Shown here one piece after another: positions 31,982-34,270 of a stretch of DNA of 34,270 nucleotides. The stretch is taken from the NCBI GenBank assembly GCA_009778595.1, contig WRJI01000021.1, forward strand, positions 1-34,270, given 5' to 3'. Each line of letters starts with the position of its first letter. Position 1 is the stretch's first letter. Origin of the DNA: Peptococcaceae bacterium. Its GTDB lineage: Bacteria; Bacillota; Desulfitobacteriia; Desulfitobacteriales; Syntrophobotulaceae. The notes under the pieces are model-generated. The model searched no databases, was not told the DNA's origin, and saw only the letters and a list, made by a program, of their open reading frames with translations. Made by a program: the position numbers and the translations under genes.

Positions 31982-33119
31982 CTAACTCCGAATTTGCCAT
32001 TGTAGATAGGCATTAATAAACGAATCGATCTTCCCGTCCATAACCGCGCCCACATTGCCTGTCTCGACATTGGTGCGATGATCCTTAACCAAGCTGTATG
32101 GCTGAAAAACATAGGAACGGATCTGGCTACCCCAGGCGATATCGCTCTGAACACCGCGGATCTCGGAAAGTTCTTCTTCCTGCTGTTTCCGTTTCAGTTC
32201 AAGCAGACGCGCCATAAGAATCCGCATAGCGGAAGCTTTGTTCTGGATCTGGGAACGTTCATTCTGACACTGGACAACGATTCCCGAAGGCAGATGGGTG
32301 ATGCGCACGGCAGAATCGGTTTTGTTAACGTGCTGCCCTCCGGCCCCCCCTGAGCGATAGGTGTCGATCTTTAGATCTTCACTGTCGATGGGAATCTCCG
32401 CGTCGCTGTCAACTTCGGGAATGACATCAACTGAAGCGAAAGACGTGTGGCGTCGGTTCGAAGCGTCAAAAGGCGAAATCCTTACTAACCGGTGAACCCC
32501 TTTTTCCGCTTTGGCATACCCATAAGCGTTGGATCCCTGGAACGAGATGGTGACACTCTTGACACCGGCTTCGTCACCGGCCAACAGATCAAGCACCTCG
32601 ACCTTATACCCTCTGTCTTCACCCCACCGTTGATACATCCGAAACAACATCTGTACCCAATCCTGGGCCTCTGTCCCTCCCGCGCCGGAATGCAGCGTCA
32701 GAATGGCGTTGTTGCTATCATAAGGTCCGTTCAGAAGAAGATCCAGCTCCAACCGGGCGAATTCGGCCTGAAGACTATTCACGGTCTTCGCCACTTCTTC
32801 TTCAATACCCGCGGCCTCCTCATGGGCTTCGACGCTCTGGGTTCCTTCAGCTTCCATCCCGATCTCCCAGATCACACCCACATCCTCAACGGCATTGGCC
32901 AAACGCTCATAAAGCTCGATCTTGTCCTTGTGATCTGAGAGTTCCTGCATAACCCCCTGAGCTGCCTGAGGATCGTCCCAGAACCCGGGACTGTTCAACT
33001 TGTCTTCAAGACCTTCCCTTAGTTTTTCCCGCTGAGGGACGTCAAAGGGAAACCCTCAAATCTGCAAGGCTGTTCTTAAGGATTTCGATCTCACGTTTCC
33101 ATTCGGCAAGCACTTTCAT
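31982..33119 (-). CDS. prfB: Peptide chain release factor 2, made by programmed +1 frameshift
   Basis: RF2 terminates translation at UGA and UAA. The gene is in two frames: an ATG at 33119 opens a 25-codon stretch ending in CTT-TGA, and a +1 shift (skipping T at 33044) continues as GAC from 33043 to the stop at 31982, giving ~378 residues. Key motifs are SPFDASNRRHTSF (RF2-type SPF recognition loop) and YRSGGAGGQHVNKTDSAVR with the catalytic GGQ. An AAGGA lies 4 nt before the ATG. It lies after secA and before the transketolase genes. Confidence 0.95.
33041..33056 (-). promoter_or_regulatory. prfB autoregulatory frameshift site
   Basis: Read on the minus strand: AGGG (internal Shine-Dalgarno-like), TTTCC, then CTT TGA C. 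In the usual form, UGA in the A site stalls when RF2 is scarce and the ribosome slips +1 on CTTT. The SD element here is shorter than the common AGGGGG. Confidence 0.88.
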
Positions 33120-33160
33120 CACTTCCTTCTTAGTATTCGTCTTCAAGGCTCAACTTCCGT

Positions 33161-34270
33161 TTAACTTCCGCAACATTTCTTATATTTCTTTCCGCTGCCG
33201 CAGGGACAGGGATCGTTGCGTCCAATTTTATCACCGGCCCGGTGGGGTTGTTTGGCCGATGCCCCTTCATTGTAAAGGTTCTCGGTAACATTCTTCGGCT
33301 TCTCCTGCACCGTTTCGGTAACACGAGGGGTAACCCGCATAATATAAGTAACGACTTCCTCCTGAATCGAAGAGATCATGTTCTGAAACATATCGTAGGC
33401 TTCGTTCCGGTATTCAACAAGAGGGTCTCGCTGTCCGTACGCGCGAAGCCCGATCCCTTCCCGCAACATATCCATGGCATCCAAGTGATCTTTCCAGTGA
33501 TTATCAACAATCTGGAGCATGACCGCCCGCTCGATGCCTCGCATGAGTTCCGCGCCGAAAACTTCCTCCCGTTCGTTGTAAAGATCCGTCGCCCGGTCCA
33601 GCAAGAAATCAACGATCTCATCCTTGCCCTGTTTCGCCAGATCCTCCCTGGTAAGTGAGTGGTTGGGCAAAAACATTTTTTCCGAAAATGTTAACAAACT
33701 TTCCAGGTCCCATTCTTCCGGATAAGGACTCTCGGCGGCCTGTCTGTCCACAGCTTCCTCAATGATAGTTTCGATCATTCCCAATATATGGTCTTTAAGG
33801 TTGTCCTGATACAACACCTCCCGGCGTTGGGTATAGATAACCTCACGCTGCTTGTTCATGACATCATCGTAGTTCAGAACATTTTTGCGGATCTCATAGT
33901 TGCGGTTCTCGACACGTTTCTGAGCCGACTCAATGCTTCGGCTGAGAATTTTGGATTCAATACTCATATCTTCATCCATGCCGAACCTGTCCATAACGTT
34001 GCCAATGTTTTCACCGAACAGGCGCATAAGATCATCTTCCATAGAAATATAGAACTGAGAAGAGCCCGGATCCCCTTGGCGGCCGGCCCGCCCTCGCAGC
34101 TGGTTATCAATACGTCTGGATTCGTGGCGCTCCGTGCCGATGATATGGAGTCCGCCCACTTCCTGAATCCCCTGCCCCAAAACGATATCGGTACCGCGGC
34201 CGGCCATGTTGGTCGCAATGGTCACCATGTTGGGCTGACCCGCCGAAGATACGATTTCGGCCTCTTTTTC
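33161..34270 (-). CDS. secA: SecA, preprotein translocase ATPase, C-terminal part (runs off the right edge)
   Basis: The frame is open to the window end. The visible ~370 residues contain the second ATPase domain motifs ([43 protein letters not shown]), the helical scaffold and wing regions, the segment [26 protein letters not shown], and the C-terminal zinc-binding [13 protein letters not shown] tail that binds SecB or lipids. SecA drives export through SecYEG. The prfB start follows after 41 bp, the classic secA-prfB pairing. Confidence 0.97.
   Translation of the reverse strand, partial: EKEAEIVSSAGQPNMVTIATNMAGRGTDIVLGQGIQEVGGLHIIGTERHESRRIDNQLRGRAGRQGDPGSSQFYISMEDDLMRLFGENIGNVMDRFGMDEDMSIESKILSRSIESAQKRVENRNYEIRKNVLNYDDVMNKQREVIYTQRREVLYQDNLKDHILGMIETIIEEAVDRQAAESPYPEEWDLESLLTFSEKMFLPNHSLTREDLAKQGKDEIVDFLLDRATDLYNEREEVFGAELMRGIERAVMLQIVDNHWKDHLDAMDMLREGIGLRAYGQRDPLVEYRNEAYDMFQNMISSIQEEVVTYIMRVTPRVTETVQEKPKNVTENLYNEGASAKQPHRAGDKIGRNDPCPCGSGKKYKKCCGS

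Noticed and set aside
32998-33119. Frameshift mutation (pseudogene) in prfB
   Set aside because: The break is at CTT-TGA-C, the known programmed +1 site; the gene is intact.

Overview
The window looks like the chromosome of a spore-forming, Gram-positive-type Firmicute, probably class Clostridia. Evidence is a cotJA-cotJB-cotJC spore-coat operon, TTG/GTG starts behind strong AGGAGG ribosome sites, a VanW/G5 wall protein, an ftsEX plus M23 hydrolase block, a transketolase split into two subunits, and a secA-prfB pair whose prfB needs a programmed +1 frameshift. I cannot name the species from sequence alone.

Left arm (1-12446, all + strand). The 3' end of an acyl-adenylate-forming ligase overlaps by one base with jetA. 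jetA (DUF3375), jetB (DUF4194), jetC (SMC/MukB-like ATPase) and jetD (DUF3322/DUF2220, Toprim-like) are all four parts of a Wadjet anti-plasmid defence system. The system is split: a 4.4 kb cassette lies between jetB and jetC, holding an OmpR-type response regulator, a sensor kinase and two paralogous exported proteins. The cassette has an 11-bp-period direct-repeat operator upstream of the regulator and a similar one upstream of the first exported protein. jetC has its own likely promoter next to a heptanucleotide array. This split Wadjet locus with an embedded signalling module is the most notable feature of the window.

Middle (12460-24161). uvrB converges on jetD. A DUF1294-metallophosphoesterase fusion is divergent from uvrB. 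Next, on the minus strand, come a PHP phosphoesterase, an M19 dipeptidase and a small lipoprotein. An AT-rich islet follows with an unknown membrane-anchored protein and a lone holin. Then come cotJABC, a carrier-protein-like gene lacking the usual serine, a HelD-type helicase and a membrane-anchored metallo-beta-lactamase-fold protein.

Right arm (24408-34270). A large VanW-domain protein with a long repeat-rich N-terminal region (+ strand) faces the minus-strand housekeeping block. That block reads secA (partial), prfB, tktN, tktC, ftsE, ftsX and an EnvC-like M23 peptidase. The peptidase gene is flanked by two inverted copies of a ~105 bp intergenic element.

A recurring theme is short tandem repeats with fixed periods of 7, 9, 13, 15, 18 and 20 bp, in both intergenic and coding DNA. 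No tRNA, rRNA, CRISPR array, transposase or integrase was seen.
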